Of a stretch of DNA of 64,000 nt, positions 16,038 through 24,602 are shown one piece after another. Each line of letters opens with the position of its first letter. Positions within the stretch are counted from its first letter, which is position 1. Source of the DNA: Hoeflea_A sp965228435 (GTDB lineage: Bacteria > Pseudomonadota > Alphaproteobacteria > Rhizobiales > Rhizobiaceae). The stretch lies in contig OZ245818.1 of NCBI GenBank assembly GCA_965228435.1, positions 4,340,001 through 4,404,000 on the forward strand, written 5' to 3'. A program made the translations under genes and the position numbers. The notes below the pieces were generated by a model. The model was not told where the DNA came from. It saw nothing but the letters and a program-made list of their open reading frames with translations, and did not search any database.

Positions 16038-16052
16038 ATCGGATTGTCCGAT
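16038..16052. promoter_or_regulatory. inverted repeat, candidate LysR operator
   Basis: Perfect dyad ATCGGA-TTG-TCCGAT in the intergenic region between the divergent LysR and P450 genes, 49 bp before the P450 ATG. Size and position fit the T-N11-A type recognition site of LysR regulators. Binding is inferred. Confidence 0.5.
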
Positions 16053-16100
16053 TTTTGTTCCCGTAATACGATCTGTGTGACCGACCGGAAAGATTTTCAC

Positions 16101-17285
16101 ATGACCCATCAAGCCGATATTCCCGTGGATAACGACATCACGATTGAGCAGTTGACGCTCGCGCCTTATCCGATTTACCGGCGGCTGCGCGCCGAGGCGC
16201 CGGTGCTGAAAGTGTCGAGCGTCGGCCGTATCCTTCTGACGAAAGCCGCAGATACCAAACGAGTCAAGGACGATCCGGTGCTGTTCAGCTCTGACGACCC
16301 GAACACGCCGATGAAGCGTGCTTTCGGGGCTCACACGCTGATGCGCAAGGACGGCGAGGCCCATCGGCGCGAGCGGGATGCGATGGGACCAGCCTACGCA
16401 CCGACCAACATCCGAAGCACCTGGAGCGAGATCTACACCGGCGTTGCAGAGGATTATGTGGGGCGACTGCCGCGCGGTGAAACAATCGATCTGTTCGGCG
16501 GGCTGGCCGGCCCCTTTGCCGCACGCTGTCTGGCCAACCTTCTCGGCATCACCAATGCATCCGATGACGACTTGCAGCGGTGGTCGCAGATCCTGATCGA
16601 CGGATCAGGCAATTTCGGCTGGCGAGATGAGCTTTTCAAGGATTGCGACGGCGCCAATGCGGAAATGAATGCCTGTTTCGCTGAAATGATCCCCAAGCAC
16701 AAAAACGAGCCCAATCCGAGTGCGCTCGCCGTGATGGTCAATGCACCCGAACCGATCGAGATGAGCCAGATCCGCTCCAACGTCAAAATCGCCATCGGTG
16801 GCGGCATCAACGAACCGCGTGATGCACTTTGCACCATCCTGTTCGGGCTGCTGACAAACCCCGACCAGTTCGCTGCCGCCAAGAAGGACGGCCTCTGGGG
16901 CGACGCCTTCGACGAAGGGGTGCGTTGGGTGGCGCCAATCCAGGCGAGTTCACGGCTGGTGATGGAGGATACCGAAATCCGCGGTATCGCCATCCCCAAG
17001 GGCGAGACCGTCATGACCATTCAAGCATCGGCCAATCATGACGAAGAGATCTGGGACGATCCGGGCAGTTATAACCTGTTCCGCGAAAAGCGGCCGCATC
17101 AGGCGTTCGGCAATGGTCCGCACTTCTGCCAGGGCAAGCACATCGCCCGTCGCATGATTGCCGACATCATGCTGCCGATCCTGTTCGATCGGTTTCCCGA
17201 TATGGAATTGCCCGACCCGTCGGTCGTCCGTTTCAGGGGCTTCGGCTTTCGAGGTCCCGTCAATCTGCCTGTCCGCCTGCATTGA
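16101..17285 (+). CDS. cytochrome P450
   Basis: Soluble bacterial P450 monooxygenase, 394 residues from the ATG at 16101, chosen because GGAAAG lies about 9 nt upstream; the frame is open to 16020. The heme-thiolate loop is FGNGPHFCQGKHIAR near residue 340, and the K-helix ExxR is in DEGVRW. The I-helix reads IAIGGGINEPRD where most P450s have AGxxT, so the acid-alcohol pair used in oxygen activation is altered. No ferredoxin or reductase gene is adjacent, so electron partners must be encoded elsewhere. A TRAP binding protein gene follows 30 bp downstream and may deliver the substrate. Confidence 0.92.
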   Translation: MTHQADIPVDNDITIEQLTLAPYPIYRRLRAEAPVLKVSSVGRILLTKAADTKRVKDDPVLFSSDDPNTPMKRAFGAHTLMRKDGEAHRRERDAMGPAYAPTNIRSTWSEIYTGVAEDYVGRLPRGETIDLFGGLAGPFAARCLANLLGITNASDDDLQRWSQILIDGSGNFGWRDELFKDCDGANAEMNACFAEMIPKHKNEPNPSALAVMVNAPEPIEMSQIRSNVKIAIGGGINEPRDALCTILFGLLTNPDQFAAAKKDGLWGDAFDEGVRWVAPIQASSRLVMEDTEIRGIAIPKGETVMTIQASANHDEEIWDDPGSYNLFREKRPHQAFGNGPHFCQGKHIARRMIADIMLPILFDRFPDMELPDPSVVRFRGFGFRGPVNLPVRLH

Positions 17286-17315
17286 GACGGCAGGAAACAG
17301 CAAGGGAGGAACTCA

Positions 17316-18338
17316 ATGTTCAGATATCTTACAGTCGTCGGCGCCGCTGTCGCCGCGATTACCTGGTCAGTCGCGGCTCAAGCGCAGGAAGTGACCCTGC
17401 GTTTGCACCAGTTGCTGCCACTGCAGGCGACCATTCCCGCCAAGGCGATCACGCCTTGGATCGAAAAGGTTCAGGCTGATTCCGGCGGGCGGATCAAGAT
17501 CGAACACTATCCGTCCATGCAGCTTGGCGGTGCGCCGCCATCACTCTACAGCCAGGCGGCTGACGGTGTCGTTGATATTGTCTGGACGGTGCTGGGCTAC
17601 ACGCCGGGGCGCTTTCCGAAGACCGAGGCGTTCGAACTGCCATTCATGACCGGCGATGCGGAGCCGGCATCGCGCGCCTTCCACGAATACGTGGCCGCCA
17701 ATGCCATGGACGAGTTCCAGGACAGCCATCCGATCGTCTTCCACGTGCACGGACCGGGCTACTTTCATTCCAACAAACCGGTCAGCGGTCTCGATGACCT
17801 GTCGGGACAAAAACTGAGGGGTCCGACCCGCGTCATCACCAAGATGCTTGGCGAACTCGGTGCGACGCCCGTCGGTATGCCGGTTCCATCGGTGCCGGAA
17901 TCGGTGTCGAAGGGTGTGATCGACGGCGCCGTCATCCCGTGGGAGGTCACGCTGCCGCTGAAAATGTCGGAACTGACCTCCAATCACTCCGGCTTTGCCA
18001 CGGCACCTGGCCTCTACACCGCGACTTTTGTGATGACCATGAACAGGGACAGCTACGTCCGGCTGCCGGATGATCTCAAAAAAGTCATCGATGCCAATTC
18101 AGGACCCGATACCGCGGCGTTGTTCGGGGCCGCCATGGATGCCGGCGACAAGACAGGCCGCTCGGTGGCCGAAAAGGCCGGTAATTCGATCACCGATCTC
18201 GATGACCAGCGGGCCCAATGGGTCGATGCCGCTTCCGGCGTCACGGATGCATGGATCGCTGACATGAACGCCAAGGGCGTCGATGGTGCAGCCTTGGTGA
18301 AGTCCGCAAAGGACCTGATTGCCAAACACTCGAACTAG
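17316..18338 (+). CDS. TRAP transporter substrate-binding protein (DctP type), orphan
   Basis: Periplasmic solute-binding protein of a tripartite ATP-independent transporter, 340 residues. It has a signal peptide (VVGAAVAAITWSVAAQAQ) and the DctP-type motifs GQKLRGPTRVITKML and KGVIDGAVIPWEV. GGGAGG lies before the ATG. No DctQ or DctM membrane gene lies nearby; the only set in the window belongs to the cluster at 43737-46738. It probably shares an operon with the P450, suggesting both serve the same organic acid substrate. A GC-rich hairpin follows the stop. Confidence 0.92.
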   Translation: MFRYLTVVGAAVAAITWSVAAQAQEVTLRLHQLLPLQATIPAKAITPWIEKVQADSGGRIKIEHYPSMQLGGAPPSLYSQAADGVVDIVWTVLGYTPGRFPKTEAFELPFMTGDAEPASRAFHEYVAANAMDEFQDSHPIVFHVHGPGYFHSNKPVSGLDDLSGQKLRGPTRVITKMLGELGATPVGMPVPSVPESVSKGVIDGAVIPWEVTLPLKMSELTSNHSGFATAPGLYTATFVMTMNRDSYVRLPDDLKKVIDANSGPDTAALFGAAMDAGDKTGRSVAEKAGNSITDLDDQRAQWVDAASGVTDAWIADMNAKGVDGAALVKSAKDLIAKHSN

Positions 18339-18347
18339 CTTCTGGAA

Positions 18348-18372
18348 CCCGCCCGGGATGGTTCCGGGCGGG
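18348..18372. terminator. GC-rich hairpin between convergent genes
   Basis: Perfect 9-bp stem CCCGCCCGG / CCGGGCGGG with a 7-nt loop, starting 9 nt after the TRAP binding-protein stop. No T-run follows on the plus strand, so it may act as a Rho-assisted terminator or mRNA 3' stabiliser. Confidence 0.6.
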
Positions 18373-18530
18373 CAGTGCCTGCTGGAGCGAACGCCATGTG
18401 TCGCCGAGCGCCAAAATGTGGCAACGCCGCGCCTGGCTTCGTGATTGACGTCTCGGTTGCTGGAAGATACCGCGGTGGCATTCCGTGATGAATCGAGCTG
18501 AGGCTCGCTCTCTGACCGAGCGTGAAGCGC

Positions 18531-20264
18531 CTACGCCGCCTCAGCTCGCACAAAATGCCCCTCGGCGATTTCGACGAGCGCCAATGCGGGATCGGTGGGC
18601 AGGGGTGCGTGGGTTTCGAGCGATCGCTCCTCACGATTGCGACGCAGCGATGGGTCCGGGATCGGGACAGCCGACAGGAGGCGCTGGGTGTAGGGGTGTT
18701 TCGGTGCGTTGAGCACGGACCAGGATGGTCCGATTTCGACGATCTGACCGCCATACATGACAGCGATGCGGTGGCTGACGCGTTCGACAACGGCTATGTC
18801 GTGGGAGATGAAGAGCAGCGATACGCCCTCACTCTCCTGAATGTGCAGAAGCAGGTCGGTGACCTTTCGGGCGATCGAGACGTCCAGCGCCGAGACCGCC
18901 TCGTCGGCGACGATGATCTTGGGTTCGACCGACAGGGCCCGTGCGATACAAATACGCTGGCGCTGGCCGCCGGAAAACTGGTGCGGAAAGCGATCCGCCG
19001 CATCGGCCTCGAGCCCGACTTTTTCCAGAAGGTCGACCGCCAGATCGCGGGCTTGCGCCGGCTTGACCATGCCGTGCAGGCGAGCCGGTTCTGTGACAAG
19101 GTCGCGGACGGCCAGTCGTGGATTGAGGCTGGCGAACGGATCCTGGAAGACCATCTGGGTGTGTTTGCGATACGGGCGCAGATGGGCCTGGTCGAGGCTG
19201 CTGAGATCGATTCCGTCGAGCTTGACGGAGCCGGATTTGGGCTCGATCAGCCGAAGGATCGACCGGGCGAGAGTCGACTTTCCACAGCCCGATTCACCGA
19301 CCAGTCCGAGCGTTTCGCCGCGCGCGAGGGTCAGCGACACGTCCCGCACGGCGGGAATTTCGCGGCGCCGGCGAAACAGTCCGCCGGGCTGGACGAAACT
19401 GGTCGACAGGTTTTTCACCCTCAGGATCGGTTCGCTGTTCTGCGGCGGTTTCGGCGAGCCCGAGCCCAGTTTCGGAGTCGCGGCCATGAGCTCGCGTGTG
19501 TAGTCGGCCTTCGGGGCTTTGAAGATTGTCTCGACGTCTGCCTCTTCAACCAGTTTGCCGTGGCGCAAAACACAGACCCGGTCGGCCATTTCCGCCACCG
19601 CGCCCATATCGTGGGTGATGAACAAGACCGCCATGCCAAGTTCGGATTGCAGATTGCGGATCAGCTGCAGGATTTCGGCCTGGGTGGTGACATCGAGTGC
19701 GGTCGACGGTTCGTCGGCGATCAATACTTCCGGGCGACAGGCCAGCGCCATGGCGATCATCACCCGCTGACGCAGGCCGCCTGACAGTTCGTGCGGGAAC
19801 TGCGACAGGCGCCGTGCCGGCTCGGGAATGCGAACGGTCTCCAGAGCCTTGCGGGCTGCGTCGAAGGCTTCGGTTCGGCCCATCCCGCGGTGAAGGCGAA
19901 AGACCTCGAAGAGTTGCTCGCCGATGCGCATCACCGGGTTGAGCGACGTCATCGGTTCCTGAAAGACCATGGAGATGCGGTTGCCGCGCAAGTGCTGCAG
20001 CGCCCTGTCCGGCAAGCGGGTGATATCCAATGGCCGGTCACCGAGCAGCCGGATTGAACCGCCTGTGATAGTTCCGCCCTCACGTTCGATCAACCGCAGG
20101 ATCGACAGGGCCGTCGCCGATTTGCCGGAGCCGGATTCGCCAACCAGGGCCAGCGTTTCCCCAGGCCGGATGTCCAGCGACAGGCCGTGCACTGCTCGAT
20201 GGGTGCCGAAGCGAACTTCAAGGTCACGCACCGACAGGACCGGTGCCGTCGACGTGTCGACCAT
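18531..20264 (-). CDS. dipeptide-type ABC transporter, fused double ATPase (DppD-DppF)
   Basis: A single 577-residue protein carrying both nucleotide-binding domains of an oligopeptide/nickel-type importer. Domain 1 has ALVGESGSGKS and the signature LSGGLRQRVMIAMAL. Domain 2 has GLVGESGCGKSTLARS and FSGGQRQRICIARAL. Each domain ends with the oligopeptide-transporter C-terminal extension (KHPYTQRLLSAVP in the second). The start is the ATG at 20264 (MVDTSTAPVLSVRDLEV), 2 nt after the phosphoesterase stop; the open frame further upstream is antisense noise within that gene. It is the last gene of the phosphoesterase/ABC operon. Confidence 0.94.
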   Translation of the reverse strand: MVDTSTAPVLSVRDLEVRFGTHRAVHGLSLDIRPGETLALVGESGSGKSATALSILRLIEREGGTITGGSIRLLGDRPLDITRLPDRALQHLRGNRISMVFQEPMTSLNPVMRIGEQLFEVFRLHRGMGRTEAFDAARKALETVRIPEPARRLSQFPHELSGGLRQRVMIAMALACRPEVLIADEPSTALDVTTQAEILQLIRNLQSELGMAVLFITHDMGAVAEMADRVCVLRHGKLVEEADVETIFKAPKADYTRELMAATPKLGSGSPKPPQNSEPILRVKNLSTSFVQPGGLFRRRREIPAVRDVSLTLARGETLGLVGESGCGKSTLARSILRLIEPKSGSVKLDGIDLSSLDQAHLRPYRKHTQMVFQDPFASLNPRLAVRDLVTEPARLHGMVKPAQARDLAVDLLEKVGLEADAADRFPHQFSGGQRQRICIARALSVEPKIIVADEAVSALDVSIARKVTDLLLHIQESEGVSLLFISHDIAVVERVSHRIAVMYGGQIVEIGPSWSVLNAPKHPYTQRLLSAVPIPDPSLRRNREERSLETHAPLPTDPALALVEIAEGHFVRAEAA

Positions 20265-20266
20265 GG

Positions 20267-21106
20267 TCAGGCTTTCCTCGTGAACGGTCCGATCGGCGGC
20301 GTCCACCGATGGGATTGCGGGGTTAGCCGGGTCTCGAAAGGATCGTCGCCGAAGACCTGCCAGTGGACCGTATCGGACAACTCCAGAAGACCGAACGCGC
20401 CTGCCGGTTCCGCGCGGGTCGTGAAGCTTTCTGTCAGCGATTGCTGGGTCAGATGGGCGATGCCGTCGACTTGGGCAACGCTGTTCCAATGGACGTGGCC
20501 GGCGAGGCAGACAACCGGCTGACGCGCCTGTGACAGGGCCGCGCGAGCGCGGGCCGCCTCCGGATAAGTCGAAAATTCCGGGTTCTTTTCGAAGTAGTAA
20601 TTGCCGGTCTGCGCGTGTCCGGAAACCGGCACGTGGCTGACCACGAGGGTCGGCCGATCGGTTGCCTGGGCCATCCGGGACAGCCAAAGGAGATCGGGTT
20701 CGGGCAGTCGAAAGCCGCGTTGATCGCCGTCCAGCCGGATGCGGCTGTCGGCACGCCAGAGGGCGATGCGCCAGTCACCGAGGTCGAGAATCTCACTGCC
20801 CGGGTCCTGAGCAAAGATCTCTGCGTTTTCTGCTGCTTCCAGGTGATGCACATCATGATTGCCGTTGATATGGCGAATGGGCGCGGATATCGGCTTGAAT
20901 GCCTCGGCAACCTCACTCTGCAGTCCCAGATCGGCATCGCGATCGACATCGGAGATACGGTCGCCGAGATCGAGCACCAGATCGGGATTGGCGTCGGCAA
21001 CGAAGGTGGCGAATTCGGCCATCAGGTCCAGCGCCGCGTCGCCGCGTTTTGTATGGGACGGCGCGCCGTGGTGAATGTCGGCGACAATGGCGATGCGCTT
21101 GCTCAT
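20267..21106 (-). CDS. calcineurin-like metallophosphoesterase
   Basis: Cytoplasmic phosphodiesterase or phosphatase of the CpdA-like class III type, 279 residues. Metal-binding motifs are all present: IVADIHHG, DLGDRISDVD, INGNHDVHH and LAGHVHW. The start at 21106 (MSKRIAIVAD) has GGAGAG upstream. It lies between the binding-protein gene and the ATPase gene of an ABC importer, which strongly suggests that the imported compound is a phosphoester that this enzyme opens. The substrate is not known. Confidence 0.9.
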   Translation of the reverse strand: MSKRIAIVADIHHGAPSHTKRGDAALDLMAEFATFVADANPDLVLDLGDRISDVDRDADLGLQSEVAEAFKPISAPIRHINGNHDVHHLEAAENAEIFAQDPGSEILDLGDWRIALWRADSRIRLDGDQRGFRLPEPDLLWLSRMAQATDRPTLVVSHVPVSGHAQTGNYYFEKNPEFSTYPEAARARAALSQARQPVVCLAGHVHWNSVAQVDGIAHLTQQSLTESFTTRAEPAGAFGLLELSDTVHWQVFGDDPFETRLTPQSHRWTPPIGPFTRKA

Positions 21107-21131
21107 GGGCTGCTCTCTCCGAAAGAAGAAA

Positions 21132-21153
21132 GGGCGCGCCGTCAAGCGCGCCC
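21132..21153 (-). terminator. intercistronic hairpin with pyrimidine tract (attenuator)
   Basis: Perfect 8-bp stem GGGCGCGC / GCGCGCCC with a 6-nt loop, followed on the minus strand by TTTCTTCTTTC. It lies 17 nt after the binding-protein stop and before the phosphoesterase gene. It should partly terminate transcription or protect the upstream message, giving more binding protein than downstream products. Confidence 0.7.
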
Positions 21154-21169
21154 CGCGGGCGTGTGGGTA

Positions 21170-22723
21170 TCAGCTGCCGCTGATCGAAATCGATCCGGAG
21201 CGGAAGTCGAGCACGTAAGGGATATGGCCGGGCTTCGGCGCCCAGTTGATCGTCTTGTTCATGCCCCAGCTTTCAAACGGCCGGTAGAGCGGCAGAACCG
21301 GCGGATCGGCCTTGATGCGATCCATCAACTGAGCGTAGGCCGCGTTGCGCGCATCGACATCCTTGGAGAAGCGGAAGCGCTCCCACATTTCGGCGTATTC
21401 GGCATCCGTGTTGAAACGGCCGGCACCTTCCGAAGGACCGTCTGGCGCCCACATCACACCGAAGGAACCGAACGGGTCGGCGAAGTACATCGGGTTCGAC
21501 CAGGAGCGGGTCATCATCTCCGGATCGTTGCCGGTCCATTTGTCGGTGACATTGAGCTTGCCGTTGATACCGACTTCTTTCCACATCTCGATGATCGCTT
21601 GGGCAGCGAGCACGCCGTTGGTGTAGTAGACCGGGAAAGCATCAAAGACGATTTCGGCGCCGTCATAGGACGATTCCGACAGCAGTTTCCTGGCCATTTC
21701 GGGATCGTATTCAAAGGTGGTGAGCTGCGGCTGGTGCAGCGGGCCCATTTCCTTCATGGTGTGGCTCGACGGCACGATGGCCTTGCCCAGCCAGAGCGCT
21801 TCGTTGAGCGTATCGCGGTCGATGGCGAGGCTCATGGCCTGGCGGATCTTCGGATCCTTCAGGTTGTCATGATTGACGTTCATGATCATCACGTGGAACA
21901 GCGCTGTCGCCGAGCCTTCCGTTTTCAGCTTGGGATCGGCGTTGATCAGGTTGAGCTGATCCGGCGCGATGTTTGTTGCGATGTCTATTTCACCGGTTTT
22001 CAGCGCGGTAATGCGCGATGCCGTTTCCGGAATGCGGGTGACCGTGGCTTTCTGCAGCGGTGCCGGCTCGCCCCAGAAGTCGTCGAAACGTTCATAGACG
22101 ACCCGTTCGCCGGGCTGGAACTCGGAAACGCGGTACGGGCCAGTGCCGACGGGCGCCAATGAGAACGCCTCGTAGTCACCGTCTTCAGCAACCTTGGGAT
22201 CGCCCGACAGGGCCTTGGTGTATTCTTCCGGAATGATCATGACCTGCTGAAGGTTGAGCAGGGTTTCCCACAGCGGCTCTTCGCGTTCCACGCGCACGCG
22301 TACGGTGTAATCGTCAACCTTGGTGGCCTCGGCGAAGTTGCCCAGCCGGTCCTTGGAGCGCACCAGGTAAGGCGGGAAGGTCGCCTGGTACATGCGGTTG
22401 AGGGAAAAGACGACGTCGTCAGCGGTCATGTCTTCGCCATTGTGGAACTTGACGCCCTCGCGCAGCTTCAGTTCCATGACGGTAGGCTCGATCAGCTTCC
22501 ATTCGGTGGCGAGCGCCGGGCGCCATTCGGCAGACAGCTTGTCGTGGTTCTTGCCGATCAGCGTGTCGAAGGCGTTGTAGTAGAACTGCGAGCCGACGTT
22601 GGAGTGATCGCGGCCAGGATCCAGGTAGTCCGACACATTGGCTGCGCCGACCGTGACCTGCTGGGCGAAGGCGCCGCTCGCCAGGAGCGTTGCAAGGGCA
22701 GTCGATAGAAGCATTCTCTGCAT
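21170..22723 (-). CDS. ABC transporter substrate-binding protein, family 5
   Basis: Periplasmic binding protein of the oligopeptide/dipeptide/nickel class (SBP_bac_5), 517 residues with a signal peptide (LLSTALATLLASGAFAQQ). Characteristic segments include REGVKFHNGEDMTADDVVFSL and DPKIRQAMSLAIDRDTLNEAL. It is the second-longest gene of the operon. The family binds peptides, but also opines, glycosides and other solutes. The neighbouring phosphoesterase and HAD phosphatase make a phosphorylated or phosphodiester ligand plausible. That is inference. Confidence 0.93.
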   Translation of the reverse strand: MQRMLLSTALATLLASGAFAQQVTVGAANVSDYLDPGRDHSNVGSQFYYNAFDTLIGKNHDKLSAEWRPALATEWKLIEPTVMELKLREGVKFHNGEDMTADDVVFSLNRMYQATFPPYLVRSKDRLGNFAEATKVDDYTVRVRVEREEPLWETLLNLQQVMIIPEEYTKALSGDPKVAEDGDYEAFSLAPVGTGPYRVSEFQPGERVVYERFDDFWGEPAPLQKATVTRIPETASRITALKTGEIDIATNIAPDQLNLINADPKLKTEGSATALFHVMIMNVNHDNLKDPKIRQAMSLAIDRDTLNEALWLGKAIVPSSHTMKEMGPLHQPQLTTFEYDPEMARKLLSESSYDGAEIVFDAFPVYYTNGVLAAQAIIEMWKEVGINGKLNVTDKWTGNDPEMMTRSWSNPMYFADPFGSFGVMWAPDGPSEGAGRFNTDAEYAEMWERFRFSKDVDARNAAYAQLMDRIKADPPVLPLYRPFESWGMNKTINWAPKPGHIPYVLDFRSGSISISGS

Positions 22724-22780
22724 GATGTCTCTCCATCTTTCTTCTGGGGTTGGCGGGCGTTTTGCCTCTTATGAAGTTCG

Positions 22781-23671
22781 TTATCTTTCGCGCAGTCGCA
22801 CATCGGCGCGGTCGCGAAGCCAGTCGCCGAGGATCTGCACGGTGAAGGTGAGAAGGATGATCATCACCGCGGGTGCGATGACGATCCACGGGGCCGTCGG
22901 CATGTAGTCGCGCCCAAATCCGACCATCGATCCGAGCGTGGCGGTGGGCGGCTGCACTCCGAGACCGAGAAAGGACAGGGTCGATTCCAGGATGACGATG
23001 TTCGACACCGACAGCGTGAACTGGACGACCAGCGGTGAAACGATGTTCGGCAGGATATGGCGCAAGGCGATATAGCGGTGGCTGCCGCCGGAGGCGCGCG
23101 CCGCCTCGATAAATGGCAATTCGCTGATCTTTCGCACCTCACCGCGCACGATGCGGGCATATTGCTCCCAGCCGTAAATGCCGAGGACGAAAACCAGCAC
23201 CTCGATGTTCGAGCCGAATATGGCCAGGACCAGCAGGGCGATCAGCGTGAAAGGCACGGCGATCTGGATGTCGACGCTGGCCATGATCATGTCTTCGGCC
23301 CAACCGCGGCGCAGACCGGCGGCAAGACCGAGCGCTCCGCCGACGAGCAGGCCGATCAGGGCGCCTGCAAGTGCCAGCGACAGGGTCAGGCGCAAGCCGT
23401 AGAGGGCACGCGACAGGACATCGCGTCCGAGTTCGTCGGTGCCGAAAAAGTGGCCTTCCTTGTATCGTTCGAATCCAATCGGTGGCCGCAGGCGGGAGAT
23501 CAGGCTTTGATCGACCGGGTCGAAGGGTGCGACCAGCGGCGCAAACAGCGCGAGCGAGCCCAGCAGAATTGCCACCAGCAAGGCGACACGCTCAATGGCG
23601 TTGGCGGACGACCACAGGTCGGCTGTAGCCGAAACAAAACGATTGCCGTATGTGGTGCTCTGAAACGTCAT
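22781..23671 (-). CDS. ABC transporter permease, DppC type
   Basis: Inner-membrane permease of the dipeptide-type importer, 296 residues and about six helices. The family opening is present (LLGSLALFAPLVAPFDP; GTDELGRDVLSRALYGLR), as is the EAA loop (EAARASGGSHRYIALRHILPN) that contacts the ATPase. The start at 23671 (MTFQSTTYGN) lies 4 nt after the stop of the first permease gene. Confidence 0.92.
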   Translation of the reverse strand: MTFQSTTYGNRFVSATADLWSSANAIERVALLVAILLGSLALFAPLVAPFDPVDQSLISRLRPPIGFERYKEGHFFGTDELGRDVLSRALYGLRLTLSLALAGALIGLLVGGALGLAAGLRRGWAEDMIMASVDIQIAVPFTLIALLVLAIFGSNIEVLVFVLGIYGWEQYARIVRGEVRKISELPFIEAARASGGSHRYIALRHILPNIVSPLVVQFTLSVSNIVILESTLSFLGLGVQPPTATLGSMVGFGRDYMPTAPWIVIAPAVMIILLTFTVQILGDWLRDRADVRLRER

Positions 23672-23675
23672 CGGC

Positions 23676-24602
23676 TCACCCCTTCGCCAGGCGGATGCGC
23701 GGATCGGCGAAGGCATAGGCGATGTCGATCGCGGCATTGATGACGACGACCGCAACAGCAACGACGATGACGCCGAACTGCAGCACCGGGTAATCGCGGG
23801 TAATGGCCGAACTCACCAGCAGCTCACCGATGCCCGGCCAGGAGAAGATCGACTCGACGACCACGTTGCCGGCGGCAGCCAGCCCGGCAATCTGCAGGCC
23901 GAGCACCGACACGATCGTGACGCTGGCGTTCTTCAGGCCGTGCTTGAGGATCACGATCCATTCGGGCAGGCCCTTGGCGCGGGCTGTTCGCATATAGTCC
24001 TGGCCAAGAACGTCCAGCATGGCGTTGCGGGTAAATCGGGTCAGAGCGGCGATCAGCGCGCCTGAAAGCGCGATCGTCGGCATGAGAAAATGCGCCCAGG
24101 ACCCGTTGCCGACCACCGGCAGCCAGTTGAGGGTGAAGGCGAAGACCAGGATCATGAAGATCGCCAGGATGAAATTCGGCACTGCATAGCCGACGAAGGC
24201 GAACATCATGATGCCGGTGCCGATCCAGCTCTTGCGGTAGATGGCGGCCAGAATGCCGAGCGGAAGGGACAGCGCTATGGTCAGCAACAATGCACTGGCC
24301 AACAGCTGCAGAGATGGTCCGATGCGTTCCGCGACGATTTCGGCGACCGGCCGGCGCTCAACGAAGGAGAGGCCGAAATTGCCCTCAACAACGCCACGCA
24401 TGTAGCGCCAATATTGTTCCCAGATCGATCCGTTGAGGCCGAAATAGTCGATCATCAGTTCCCGGTCTTCGGCCGTCAGGCCTTCGCCGAGAAACGTTTC
24501 CAGCGGGCTTCCGGACAGTCGGGTGGCGAAAAACACCAGCGTGATGACTGCAAACAGGGTGAGCACCATCTTGGCCAGGGTGCGCGTGACATAGGCGGTC
24601 AT
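23676..24602 (-). CDS. ABC transporter permease, DppB type
   Basis: Inner-membrane permease, 308 residues, partner of the DppC-like subunit. It starts MTAYVTRTLAKMVLTLFAV and has the DppB-type segment TRLSGSPLETFLGEGLT and the coupling loop DYMRTARAKGLPEWIVILKH. The ATG at 24602 overlaps the stop of the HAD hydrolase gene by 4 nt, joining the hydrolase to the transporter. The longer open frame upstream is antisense to the hydrolase and was not used. Confidence 0.92.
   Translation of the reverse strand: MTAYVTRTLAKMVLTLFAVITLVFFATRLSGSPLETFLGEGLTAEDRELMIDYFGLNGSIWEQYWRYMRGVVEGNFGLSFVERRPVAEIVAERIGPSLQLLASALLLTIALSLPLGILAAIYRKSWIGTGIMMFAFVGYAVPNFILAIFMILVFAFTLNWLPVVGNGSWAHFLMPTIALSGALIAALTRFTRNAMLDVLGQDYMRTARAKGLPEWIVILKHGLKNASVTIVSVLGLQIAGLAAAGNVVVESIFSWPGIGELLVSSAITRDYPVLQFGVIVVAVAVVVINAAIDIAYAFADPRIRLAKG

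Noticed and set aside
18522..19784. Plus-strand open frame opposite the fused ABC ATPase
   Set aside because: No motifs; entirely within the coding region of the clear double ATPase on the other strand.
20265..20687. N-terminal extension of the fused ATPase frame
   Set aside because: It would overlap the phosphoesterase gene in another frame and encodes no ABC features; the ATG at 20264 directly precedes the ABC domain.
20615..22162. 515-codon plus-strand open frame opposite the phosphoesterase and binding-protein genes
   Set aside because: Spans two real genes and their gap on the other strand and has no recognisable domain.
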